NCBI RefSeq assembly: GCF_900659615.1
Contig: NZ_CAACUY010000069.1
Coordinates: forward strand, 1-39,042
From: Actinomadura fibrosa
GTDB lineage: Bacteria; Actinomycetota; Actinomycetes; Streptosporangiales; Streptosporangiaceae
Direction of reading: 5' to 3'
Length of the DNA: 39,042 nt
Part shown: positions 15,935 through 23,582 of the stretch, one piece after another
Layout: the number at the start of each line of letters is the position of its first letter
Numbering within the stretch: the first letter of the stretch is position 1
Notes under the pieces: generated by a model
The model's input: only the letters and a program-made list of their open reading frames with translations
What the model was told of the DNA's origin: nothing
Databases searched by the model: none
Position numbers and translations under genes: made by a program

Positions 15935-17917
15935 GTGAGACCGCGTTACGCGTTGGCGTGTTCGGCTGCGGAGTTGAACGAGATGGATAGCGAACATCTC
16001 GCGCGGTTACTGCGTGCCCGTGTCCGGCGGATCTTCAAAGCGGCAGCAACGAAGCAGGAACTGCAGTCTTGGCGCGTCAGCCCCAAGACCGTCGCGAAGG
16101 TCTTGGTGGACGCAGGGCTGGGCGAGGTGATCGTGCTCTTGGAGATGAGCACGCTTGCCAGCGATGCCCGCATCGACATGCTGCTGGTCGGTTCCCATCC
16201 GGAGTGCGGTGAGCTGTCCGTGGTGGTGGTGGAGAACAAGCAGTGGTCCCGGCTCCATGTCATCCGCGGTACACGTCGCGTCGTGCACCCCGGCTCTCGC
16301 CCGGAAGGCAGCCAGCATCCGGTAGAGCAGGTGTGGGACTACTGCCGGACCTTGCAGCACCATCTCCCCATGCTGCACCGACGCTTCCACGGACTGGTCA
16401 ATCTCCATCAGGCCCCGAGCGGAGAGGTCGCCAAGCTCATCCCGCCGGCCTGTGAGCTGCGTTCCGAGGTCGACCTGGCGCGTATGCGCATCTTCGGCGA
16501 AGCCCCGGACGCCCGCCGGGAGATGGGGGAGTTCCTGGCCTGCATTCTGAGCGGCGAGAACGCCGCGCATCAGCACCGGTTGATCGACCAGGCGCACGTC
16601 CGTCCGAGCGAGGCGCTCATGCTCGCCGCCCAGGAAGCTGTGCGCGGACGAGCGCTGTTCACGCTGCTCGATGAGCAGCGGGCAGCGGTCGACCGCGTGT
16701 TCCAGACGGTGGAGGAGGGTTTCACCGAGGACAACAAGCAGGTCTTCATCATCACCGGGGGTCCCGGCACGGGGAAGTCGGTGCTGGCCTTGGAACTGCT
16801 CGGCATGCTCAGCGCTGTCGGCAGCGCAACGGTGCACGCCTCGGGCAGCAACGCCTTCGCCCGAACGCTACGAGAGCACGTCAAGGGACGCCGCGGCGGC
16901 GTGGACTCGATCTTCACCTACTTCCACCAGCATCGTCGCCGGACACGCAACCATTTGAACGTACTGATCTGCGACGAGGCCCATCGTCTCCGTAAAGACT
17001 CCAACCTGCGCTACGACGCGGTAGAGGACCGATCTGACACCCCTCAGATCCAGGAACTGATCGACGCGGCTCGCGTGCCGGTCTTCCTTCTGGACCCCCG
17101 CCAAGTCGTTCGGCGCGACGAAGTCGGCACCCCAGAGGAGATCCGTCGAGTCGCGTTGGAGATGGGTATCGCTGAGGGCAACATCCACTCGATCGAGCTG
17201 TCCCTGCAGTTCCGGCAGCACCTGTGTCCTGAGTACGTCTCCTGGCTCGAAGACCTTCTCGGTTACGAGGAGGCCACCCCCCGCCCCTGGGAGCCAAGCG
17301 AGGGATTCCATCTGCTGCGAGCCGACAACCCGCAGCAGATGGAGGACTACCTGCGCTTGCAGATCGCTCTAAATCGCACCGCACGCATCACCGCTGGCTA
17401 CTGCTGGAGATGGACGAAGGAAGCCCAGCCAGGCGGACGACTCGCCGACGACATCCGCATCGACGGCTGGAAGCACCCTTGGAACGCCGACAAGCCCATA
17501 AGCAAGAACAACATCCCCGGCAAGGACATGTGGGCCACCGACCCGCACGGCTTCGAACAGGTCGGCTGCATCTACACGGCACAAAGCCTCGACTGGGACT
17601 ACACCGGCGTCATCATGGGCCCCGACTACACCTGGCGCGGCAACCACTGGCTCGCCGCCAAGAACCAGGATCCCGCGGCCGGGGGTCCCGACCGGCACCA
17701 GCTCGTACGCAACATCTACCGCGTCTTGGCCACCCGTGGGAAGTACGGCGCCATCCTCTACTCCACGGACCCCGGCACAAGAGCGCTCCTCGCCGAGCTA
17801 GGTGTGCCTCCCGTGACACAGGCGAGAGCAGCGCTCCAAGAACAGCACCAGGACTTGGCAGAGGCAGTAGCGCGAACAGACGATCACTCCAACCCCACGC
17901 AAGGCGAGCTGTTCTGA
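15935..17917 (+). CDS. DUF2075 (Schlafen group 3-like) helicase with N-terminal nuclease motif
   Basis: A 660-residue protein. GTG 15935 is preferred because AGGAG at 15922-15926 is 8 bases away; GTG 15929 is only 2 bases from it. Residues 60-105 hold Asp81 (ARIDMLLVG) and Glu100-Asn-Lys102 (VVVENKQWS), a PD-(D/E)XK-like pattern. The helicase part has Walker A (ITGGPGTGKSVLALELL, Lys281), a VHASGSNAFARTL strand, Walker B (LICDEAHR, Asp347) and a late SLQFRQHLCPEYVSWLEDLL segment, followed by the C-terminal QSLDWDYTGVIMGPDY and YRVLATRGKYGAILYS motifs typical of DUF2075. Both catalytic sets are intact. DUF2075 helicases occur with nucleases in anti-phage clusters. The function here is inferred from domains and cargo position. 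Confidence 0.8.
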   Translation: MRPRYALACSAAELNEMDSEHLARLLRARVRRIFKAAATKQELQSWRVSPKTVAKVLVDAGLGEVIVLLEMSTLASDARIDMLLVGSHPECGELSVVVVENKQWSRLHVIRGTRRVVHPGSRPEGSQHPVEQVWDYCRTLQHHLPMLHRRFHGLVNLHQAPSGEVAKLIPPACELRSEVDLARMRIFGEAPDARREMGEFLACILSGENAAHQHRLIDQAHVRPSEALMLAAQEAVRGRALFTLLDEQRAAVDRVFQTVEEGFTEDNKQVFIITGGPGTGKSVLALELLGMLSAVGSATVHASGSNAFARTLREHVKGRRGGVDSIFTYFHQHRRRTRNHLNVLICDEAHRLRKDSNLRYDAVEDRSDTPQIQELIDAARVPVFLLDPRQVVRRDEVGTPEEIRRVALEMGIAEGNIHSIELSLQFRQHLCPEYVSWLEDLLGYEEATPRPWEPSEGFHLLRADNPQQMEDYLRLQIALNRTARITAGYCWRWTKEAQPGGRLADDIRIDGWKHPWNADKPISKNNIPGKDMWATDPHGFEQVGCIYTAQSLDWDYTGVIMGPDYTWRGNHWLAAKNQDPAAGGPDRHQLVRNIYRVLATRGKYGAILYSTDPGTRALLAELGVPPVTQARAALQEQHQDLAEAVARTDDHSNPTQGELF

Positions 17918-18154
17918 GGCACAGGTAGGAGTCTCGCGGTATCGGTGGCGAACAGTGGCGCTTGTCGCCCGCGCCTGGCCTGTCACGAGGCACCACAGGC
18001 GGTCGCTCGGCGCCTCGCATGACGGAACCAGCTGGCGACGCCTGGATGATCAGGCTCGTCCCCGTGCTTGTCGCCGTCTACAACGGTCGCTGGCTCCATC
18101 GGCCGCTCACCGACCGGCATCGGTCTATCGCGGCGTCCTGGCTCAATCCCCGCG
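17918..18154. other. Spacer between cargo and integrase remnant
   Basis: About 240 bases with no convincing gene. A short ORF could be read from about 18019 to 18159 (MTEPAGDAWMIRL...), but it has no clear ribosome site or family. No tRNA-like copy or attachment core was found here. Confidence 0.4.
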
Positions 18155-18210
18155 CCTGAGCGATCGTCGGTCCCCAGATGGTCCCCGGCTACGCGCCGTG
18201 TAAGCGACGT
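18155..18210 (+). repeat. Direct repeat copy B of the integrase 3' end
   Basis: Matches 11776-11831 at 54 of 56 bases. It lies 74 bases from the tRNA-Pro gene, exactly where the end of an AICE integrase gene would be expected. Confidence 0.9.
18156..18203 (+). pseudogene. Truncated integrase remnant (last 15-16 codons)
   Basis: The frame LSDRRSPDGPRLRAV plus a stop is kept and differs from the intact integrase end by one residue (A for V) and by TAA instead of TGA. Everything upstream of these codons is missing. This is the footprint of an integrase gene that once ended here, or of a duplicated element end. Confidence 0.75.
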
Positions 18211-18233
18211 AGGCGATACGAGAGAAAACGACG

Positions 18234-18277
18234 AAGCCCCGTTGACCTTGGCTTATGCCGAAGTCAGCGGGGCTTTT
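18234..18277 (+). terminator. Terminator beside the tRNA
   Basis: The arm AAGCCCCGTTGAC (18234-18246) pairs with GTCAGCGGGGCTT (18263-18275) with one G-T pair, and a run of five T follows. It would stop plus-strand transcription coming from the element before it reaches the tRNA gene on the opposite strand. Confidence 0.8.
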
Positions 18278-18283
18278 TCTGTG

Positions 18284-18357
18284 TCGGGACGGCGGGATTT
18301 GAACCCACGACCCCTTGACCCCCAGTCAAGTGCGCTGCCAAACTGCGCTACGTCCCG
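18284..18357 (-). tRNA. tRNA-Pro (anticodon GGG)
   Basis: Reading the minus strand, the acceptor stem CGGGACG pairs with CGTCCCG and is followed by discriminator A. The D arm (GCGC/GCGC), the anticodon stem CTTGA/TCAAG with loop CTGGGGG, and the T arm GTGGG-TTCAAAT-CCCGC are all present, giving 74 bases. CCA is not encoded. The 3' end faces the mobile element, as expected if the gene served as its integration target and was restored by the element's attachment sequence. Confidence 0.95.
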
Positions 18358-18455
18358 GTGCCTGCCGCGGCAGGCGTGTTTACTGTAGCGCAGTCCGGGG
18401 GGTCGTGCGTACCGGGTTAGGGCGGGGCGGGGGCGCGGTCTGGTAGGCATGGCGG

Positions 18456-19340
18456 GTGTTCTCCTTGGTGGCGCGGGCCGGGCTGGCCGTGGTGGTCGGG
18501 GTCCTGGCGTGCGGGTGCGAGACGGGCGGGCCGGCCGGTGGTGGAGGGGGGCGGTCGGTGAGCGGCGCTCCGAGTGCGGGGACGCCGTGGGCGCGGCCGT
18601 CGGTGACGCGGCCGCGGGTGCCTGAAGGGGTGCTGGCGTCGTACGTGGTCTTCGACGTGAAGCGGAAGCGGACGCTGGTCCAGTACCGGCCGCGGCAGGT
18701 CTTCCGGTCGGCGTCCGTGGTGAAGATCCTGCTGGCGCTCGACTACCTGCGGGAGCACGAGGTGTCGGCGGCCGATCGGGCGCTGCTGGGCGTGATGCTG
18801 CGGTCGAGCGACGACAAGGCGGCGACGGAGTTCTGGCGCAGGGGCGGGCAGGCGCGGGTCATCGAGCGGATGGTTCCGAGGGTGGGGTTGACGGAGACGG
18901 CTCCGCCGCCGGCGGACAAGCCTGGTTTCTGGGGGTATACGGCGCTCAGCGCGGAGGATGTTGTCCGGACTTATCGGTATCTGTTGGAGAAGGCTCCCCG
19001 GGAGCATCGCGAGTTCGTGCTGGGGGAGTTGCGGAAGTCGACGAAGTGCGGGACGGACGGGTTCGACCAGTCGTTCGGGATCCCGCGGGCCTTGGAGAAG
19101 CCCTGGGCGGTGAAGCAGGGCTGGTCGGGGTTCGGGGACGTGCCCGCGGTGCCGTGCAAGGGGAACGTGCGGGGGGCGTCGGTGCCGTTGGGGATCGGAC
19201 GGCCCGTGCTGCACACGACCGGCGTCGTCGGTGATCGCATCGTGGTGGTGCTGACCTTGCAGCCGGCCGGGACGTCCTTCGGGACGGCGTCGGAGCGGGT
19301 GACCGCGTTGACGAGGCAGGTCTACCGGGCCGCGGGTTAG
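18456..19340 (+). CDS. Beta-lactamase-like serine hydrolase, probable lipoprotein
   Basis: A 294-residue protein from GTG 18456. A short hydrophobic leader ends in VVGVLACGC, a lipobox-like site, followed by a Gly/Ser/Pro-rich linker, so it is probably a secreted lipoprotein. The catalytic domain has SASVVKILLALDYL (the SxxK motif of class A beta-lactamases and penicillin-binding enzymes), SSDDKAATEFW in the place of the SDN loop, and VKQGW where KTG would be. The divergent second and third motifs suggest it is not a true antibiotic-hydrolysing enzyme, but this cannot be settled by eye. Its stop overlaps the stop of the converging decarboxylase gene by 3 bases. It is the first chromosomal gene after the attachment site. 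Confidence 0.7.
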   Translation: MFSLVARAGLAVVVGVLACGCETGGPAGGGGGRSVSGAPSAGTPWARPSVTRPRVPEGVLASYVVFDVKRKRTLVQYRPRQVFRSASVVKILLALDYLREHEVSAADRALLGVMLRSSDDKAATEFWRRGGQARVIERMVPRVGLTETAPPPADKPGFWGYTALSAEDVVRTYRYLLEKAPREHREFVLGELRKSTKCGTDGFDQSFGIPRALEKPWAVKQGWSGFGDVPAVPCKGNVRGASVPLGIGRPVLHTTGVVGDRIVVVLTLQPAGTSFGTASERVTALTRQVYRAAG

Positions 19341-20671
19341 CTCTTCTGGAGGGCCTGGAAGACGCGGTCCACGTCGGTGTCGGTGGTGCGCCAGTTGCTG
19401 AACGCGGCGCGGATGCCGGGGGTGCCCCACAGGACGGTGGGGGTCAGGAAGGTCTCGCCGGAGGCGGCGACGGCGTCCAGGATCTCGGACGGGTCGCGGG
19501 TCTCGGGGGTGAAGCAGACGACGTTGAGGCGGACGGGGGCGAGGAGGCGCCAGCCGGGGGCGGCGTCCAGGAGGGCGCCGAGGCGGTGGGCCTGGGCGAT
19601 GTTGCGTTCGACGATGGCGCGGTGGCCGTCGCGGCCGTAGGCGCGGAGGGTGAACCAGGTCGGGAGGGCGCGGAGGCGGCGGGAGCTCTCCGGGGTGAGG
19701 TGGACGGGGTCCTCGCCGGGGTCGCCGAGGTAGGCGGCGGCGCTCTGGAAGACCCGGATCTGGAGGTCGCGGCGGCGGGTGAACTGGACGGCGGAGTCGT
19801 AGGGGACGTTCAGCCACTTGTGGAGGTCCACGCAGACGGAGTCGGCCTCGTCGAGGCCGGCGACGAGGTGGGCGTGGGCGGGGGAGAGGGCCGCGAAGCC
19901 GCCGAACGCGGCGTCCACGTGGAGCCAGAAGCGGTGTCTCGTGCGGAGCGCGGCGATGGCGCGGAGGTCGTCGAAGTCGACGGTGTTCACGGTGCCGGCG
20001 TTCGCGACGACGATGGCGGGGCGGCCGCCGAGGGCGGTGAGGGCCGCGTCGAGGGCGTCCACGTCGGCGGCCTCGCGGCCGGGGAGCGTGGGGGTCGTGC
20101 GGACGGCGTTGCGGCCGAGACCGAGCATGGACAGCGCCTTGTAGGTGCTGGAGTGCGGGGACGCGGAGAGGACGGGGACGTCGCCGAGCGCGGCGGCGCC
20201 GTCCTCGGCCACGGAGACGCCGAGGGTCTCGCCGAGCCATTCGCGGGCGACGGCCAGGCCGACCATGTTCGACATCGTCGCTCCGGACACGAACATGCCG
20301 GTGTGGGACGGGAGGCCGAACAGTTCGGCGAGCCAGCCGACGGCCTCGCGTTCGAGGGCGGGAGCGGACGAGTCGATGCGGGTCGCGGGGTTCTGGTCGA
20401 GGACGGCGGTGAGCCAGTCGCCGGCGAGGGACGCGGGGGTCGCGCCGCCGGTGACGAAGCCGAGGTAGCGGGGGCCGGCGCTGCCCGCGAAGCCGGGCTC
20501 CCAGCGTCCGGCGAAGTCGGCGAGGGCGCCGTCGAGGCCGGCGGGGGCCGGAAGGGGGCGCGGCTCGGTGGGAGCGGGCGGGACGGCGGCCGGGCGGTCG
20601 TCCAGCGTGGCGAGGAGGTCGGCGGCGTAGCCCGACAGGAGGCCGGGCAGGTGGGCGAGATCGTCGTGCAT
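19337..20671 (-). CDS. PLP-dependent group II decarboxylase
   Basis: A 444-residue protein from the minus-strand ATG at 20671, behind AGGAGT; the frame extends further upstream but without a better start. It has the layout of the aromatic-amino-acid/glutamate decarboxylase family: RYLGFVTGGATPASLAGDWL, FVSGATMSNMVGLAVAREWL, ASPHSSTYKALSMLGLG (the His that stacks on PLP), IVVANAGTVNTVDFDDL, WLHVDAAFGG (the Asp that binds the pyridine nitrogen) and DLHKWLNVPYDS, whose Lys carries PLP. The substrate cannot be read from the sequence; aromatic amino acids are the usual guess. All cofactor residues are present. It is transcribed toward the serine hydrolase gene, and the two genes share their last bases. 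Confidence 0.85.
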   Translation of the reverse strand: MHDDLAHLPGLLSGYAADLLATLDDRPAAVPPAPTEPRPLPAPAGLDGALADFAGRWEPGFAGSAGPRYLGFVTGGATPASLAGDWLTAVLDQNPATRIDSSAPALEREAVGWLAELFGLPSHTGMFVSGATMSNMVGLAVAREWLGETLGVSVAEDGAAALGDVPVLSASPHSSTYKALSMLGLGRNAVRTTPTLPGREAADVDALDAALTALGGRPAIVVANAGTVNTVDFDDLRAIAALRTRHRFWLHVDAAFGGFAALSPAHAHLVAGLDEADSVCVDLHKWLNVPYDSAVQFTRRRDLQIRVFQSAAAYLGDPGEDPVHLTPESSRRLRALPTWFTLRAYGRDGHRAIVERNIAQAHRLGALLDAAPGWRLLAPVRLNVVCFTPETRDPSEILDAVAASGETFLTPTVLWGTPGIRAAFSNWRTTDTDVDRVFQALQKS

Positions 20672-20921
20672 GGGGACTCCTGCGTGGGTGGTTGCCGTCC
20701 ACGCTAGGGAGGCCGCGGAGGGGCTGTCGCGATCCAATCCGGGGAAGTGGTCTGGGGCGGTGACGCAGGTCACACGGTCGGGTTGGGATGTACCGGGGGA
20801 AGGTCACCGGAACCGGTCGGCATCGGGAGGAACGAAAAGGCGCCTTAAAGATCCGGGCTGATTACCAGATGAGGGTGAATAGGCGTTCCTCGGCGTATGT
20901 AGCTTTTTGCTTTTGGGGGGC

Positions 20922-22934
20922 ATGTCGTGCGGAACGGGGGGTTCGGTGACGGACGCTGACGGCACGCCGGTGGAGCCCGGCGGGCCCCGGGAGGGGCCGC
21001 CGGCGGAGACCGGCGCGCCTCCGGGGGCGGGCGTCCTGCCGCAGATGCCGTCGGGCGTGCACGCGGCAGTGCCGGGGGTGGAGGACCTGCGGGGGGCCGC
21101 GCACGACCGCGCGGTGCTGGCCGAGGCGCGGGTGGTGCTCGCGCGGCGGCTCGGCGTCCCGCCGGGGGAGGCGTTGCAGCATCTGATCTGGCTGGCCCGC
21201 GACCTGGACCTGGATCTCGCCGCGGCCGCCGCGCTGGTGGTGGGCGGGCGCGACCGGGTCGCCGGGGGCGCGGTGGCGGACGAGGCGGTGAGCGGCCGGC
21301 GTCCGCCGCGGGCGGCGGGGGCGGAGGACCGGCGGACGGTGGTGTCCGAGGCTCAGGACGTCCTGCGCCGGGTGACGGCCGAGAACACCGCGGGCGACGC
21401 GGAGATCCTGGCGGAGGTGCCCGAGGACCCGGTGGCGCAGGCGATTTTGGACGCCGCGCTGGACGGGGCGGCGCAACTGGTGCCCGTGCGTGGGGAGGAG
21501 GGGAAGGTCGTCGACTTCCTCTACGCGGGGGTCAACGATGTGGCCTGCGACCTGTTCGGCCGTGGCGCGGAGGAGCTGACCGGGCAGCGGCTCCTCCAGA
21601 CGGACCCCGGGGCGGTGCTGAGCGGGCTTTTCGACGCCTATGTGGAGGTCCTGGAGAGCGGGACTCGCATGGAGCGTCCGTCGATCGACTACACGACCGC
21701 GCAGTCGGGGCTGTCCCGGTCGACGCGGATGAGCGTGCGGTGCGTCCAGGTGCCGACGGGTGTGTGCGTGACGTGGCGGTACCACAGTGAGGAGGACCGC
21801 CAGGCGATGCGTCTGGAGCGGGTGGAGCGGCTGGCCCTGCTCGGGTTCGGTGAGTGGGACCTCGCCACGGGAGAGGCGGACTGGACGCCGCAGATGCTCG
21901 CCAACTACGGGCTCCACCCTGACGAGGTGCCGCCCATGCCCGATGACCTTCCCAAGGTGGTGGCGGACGACGACCTCCCGCTGGTGGAGGAGGCCGTGCA
22001 GACGCTGTTCTCGCGCAGGGAGCCGGTGGAGGCGGAGCACCGCGTCATCGGGCAGGACGGGACGGCGCGGCACCTGTGGGTGTTCGCCGAGCCGGTGCTG
22101 GACGCGAGCGGGCTGCCCGTCTCGATCAACATCGTGTCGCAGGACGTCACGCGGCGCCGGGGCATCGAGCGGGCGCTGGCCGAGACCCGCCGCCTGATGC
22201 TGGAGCAGCAGGCGCAGACGGCGCAGGAGCGGCGGGTGGCGGTGACGCTGCGCCGGGCGATCCTGCCGGACGAGCACGAGCTGGACCCGCTGCCGGGGCT
22301 GCGCATGGCGGTCCGCAGCCTGGCCGCGGAGAGCGCCGCCCGCATCGGCGGGGACTGGTTCGCGACCCGGGCGATGCGGAACGGGCGGGCGCTGTTCGCG
22401 ATCGGGGACGCGGCGGGGCACGGGCTGCCGGCCACGGCGGCGATGGCCCGCATGCGCAACGGGCTGCTCGGGCTCGCCTGCACGGAGGACCCGCCGGACC
22501 TGCTGATGGGCTGGCTGAACGAGCTGGTCGAGCACATGGACCCGCCCGCGACGGGCACGGCGGTCGTCGCGGAGTACGAGCCGCGCCGCCGCCTGCTGGA
22601 GTGGACGTGCGCGGGGCATCCGCCGCCGATCCTGGTCCGCGGCGGCCGGGCAGCGCCGCTGGAGATCGTCCCGGACCCGATGCTCGGCGCCCTGTCGGAC
22701 TGGCCGTACACGCGGATCCGCACGCGGCTCAGCCCGGGTGACCTGATCTTCCTCTACACCGACGGCCTGGTGGAGCGCAGGGACGCCGACCTGGACGAGC
22801 GGATCGGGCGGCTCACGCGGATCCTCCAGGACTGCTCGGCGGAGCCCGAACCGGTCCTGGACGAGGTGCTGGCGCGCATGGGGCACGACCGCGCGGCCGA
22901 CGACACGACGATGTTCGCCGTGCGGGTGGAGTGA
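20922..22934 (+). CDS. ANTAR-PAS-PAS-PP2C (SpoIIE-type) phosphatase
   Basis: A 670-residue protein from ATG 20922 (GTG 20946 is also possible). After a Pro/Gly-rich start, residues about 50-100 (LAEARVVLARRLGVPPGEALQHLIWLARDLDLDLAAAAALVV) look like an ANTAR RNA-binding domain. Two PAS-like sensor domains follow (about 165-295 and 300-420), with the typical ending VSQDVTRRRGIERAL. The C-terminal 230 residues are a SpoIIE/PP2C phosphatase with AARIGGDWF, FAIGDAAGHGLPATAAMARMRNGL, AGHPPPILV, LIFLYTDGLVERR and ADDTTMFAVRV, keeping the metal-binding Asp residues. Such proteins dephosphorylate anti-sigma-factor antagonists in stress signalling. No partner kinase or antagonist gene is nearby. Confidence 0.85.
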   Translation: MSCGTGGSVTDADGTPVEPGGPREGPPAETGAPPGAGVLPQMPSGVHAAVPGVEDLRGAAHDRAVLAEARVVLARRLGVPPGEALQHLIWLARDLDLDLAAAAALVVGGRDRVAGGAVADEAVSGRRPPRAAGAEDRRTVVSEAQDVLRRVTAENTAGDAEILAEVPEDPVAQAILDAALDGAAQLVPVRGEEGKVVDFLYAGVNDVACDLFGRGAEELTGQRLLQTDPGAVLSGLFDAYVEVLESGTRMERPSIDYTTAQSGLSRSTRMSVRCVQVPTGVCVTWRYHSEEDRQAMRLERVERLALLGFGEWDLATGEADWTPQMLANYGLHPDEVPPMPDDLPKVVADDDLPLVEEAVQTLFSRREPVEAEHRVIGQDGTARHLWVFAEPVLDASGLPVSINIVSQDVTRRRGIERALAETRRLMLEQQAQTAQERRVAVTLRRAILPDEHELDPLPGLRMAVRSLAAESAARIGGDWFATRAMRNGRALFAIGDAAGHGLPATAAMARMRNGLLGLACTEDPPDLLMGWLNELVEHMDPPATGTAVVAEYEPRRRLLEWTCAGHPPPILVRGGRAAPLEIVPDPMLGALSDWPYTRIRTRLSPGDLIFLYTDGLVERRDADLDERIGRLTRILQDCSAEPEPVLDEVLARMGHDRAADDTTMFAVRVE

Positions 22935-23404
22935 CGCACGACACGTTTGATGCGATATGGGTCGCGGAGTGTGACCTGCGACGCGTTCCTCAGGGTCTGA
23001 CGATCTTGATGGCGGGGCTTCGCCAAGGCTCCTTTACCCGGGTGCGGGGCGCGGCCGGCGGCTTTTCCGGAAGCCTCGGATCGCCTGTGCGATCGGGGCT
23101 GAGGGGCAGTCGCCGCCGTCCCCGGGCAGGGGGGCTGTGAAGATCGGGAAGACCTGGCCGAGCCGGGGCGTTGACACTCTCTTGAAAGGCCCTTGAGCAG
23201 GCAGGACAGTGCTTTGTCGCTGGTTTGCTTTTGCTGGGAAGGTTGATACCTTCTCTCCGAATCTCGCAACGCGTTCCATGCGTTGTAGCCGGCCGTGCGA
23301 GGGCGCGGCCGCAGGTCGCGGAGCGGTATCCGCACGCGACGCGCGCCGGAGTGATGCGCGCCCCCTCCATAAAAGATCAGTCGCTGAGACATATCCGCAT
23401 ACAT
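22935..23404. other. Non-coding stretch upstream of the riboswitch
   Basis: I see no gene here. ORFs on either strand lack ribosome sites and family matches. A TTGACA word at 23171 and a small palindrome GAAGGT-TGAT-ACCTTC at 23238-23253 are the only signals. The promoter for the riboswitch transcript probably lies in this interval. Confidence 0.5.
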
Positions 23405-23566
23405 GGCACCGCTCTCCCGCGGTGCAGGCCGAGTCCGCTCCGGTCGCACGACCGGACGGAGCCGGGGACCCAGGTTCCAGGGGTGAATCGGCGCGCCCGA
23501 CAGGGCCGCCGTAGGGCAGCTTCCATGCCCGAATCCGTCAGCTAACCCGGTAGGCGTCATGGAAGA
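23405..23566 (+). promoter_or_regulatory. ydaO/yuaA-type c-di-AMP riboswitch
   Basis: The conserved blocks of this riboswitch class occur in order: GGTGCAGGCCGAGTCCG (from 23421), GCCGGGGACCCAGGTTCCAG (23461-23480), GGGGTGAATCGGCG (23481-23492 region), GTAGGGCA, CCCGAATCCGTCAGCTAACC, and CGGTAGGCG before GGAAGAC. In actinomycetes this RNA turns off cell-wall hydrolase genes when c-di-AMP is high. It stands directly before a CHAP-domain hydrolase. The edges are approximate to about 15 bases. Confidence 0.9.
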
Positions 23567-23582
23567 CAAGGAGATTCCCTGC

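Larger units (their letters stand above)
1..18283. mobile_element. Integrated AICE (right part) plus cargo, inserted at tRNA-Pro
   Basis: The set TraB/FtsK translocase, primase-polymerase plus helicase, excisionase and tyrosine integrase in this order is the core of actinomycete integrative and conjugative elements of the pSAM2 type. The element lies against the 3' end of a tRNA-Pro gene (18284-18357, minus strand), a classic AICE target. The left end and left attachment site lie before base 1. The integrase is not directly beside the tRNA: a cargo block of about 6.3 kb separates them, and a remnant of an integrase 3' end sits at the tRNA. No Pra/KorSA-type regulators are visible, so they may lie left of the window. 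Confidence 0.85.

Noticed and set aside
17955..18203. 82-codon ORF ending in the integrase-like residues
   Set aside because: Only the last 15 residues match the integrase. The rest is Arg/His-rich shadow, so I list only the remnant.
10039..20830. An 18-base identical word (GAACCGGTCGGCATCGGG) at about 10039 and about 20811
   Set aside because: One copy is at the helicase gene end, the other in a chromosomal promoter region. No other structure is shared and the base bias makes chance plausible.
22931..23140. 69-codon plus-strand ORF after the phosphatase gene
   Set aside because: It overlaps the phosphatase stop, has no ribosome site, and its product has no recognisable features.
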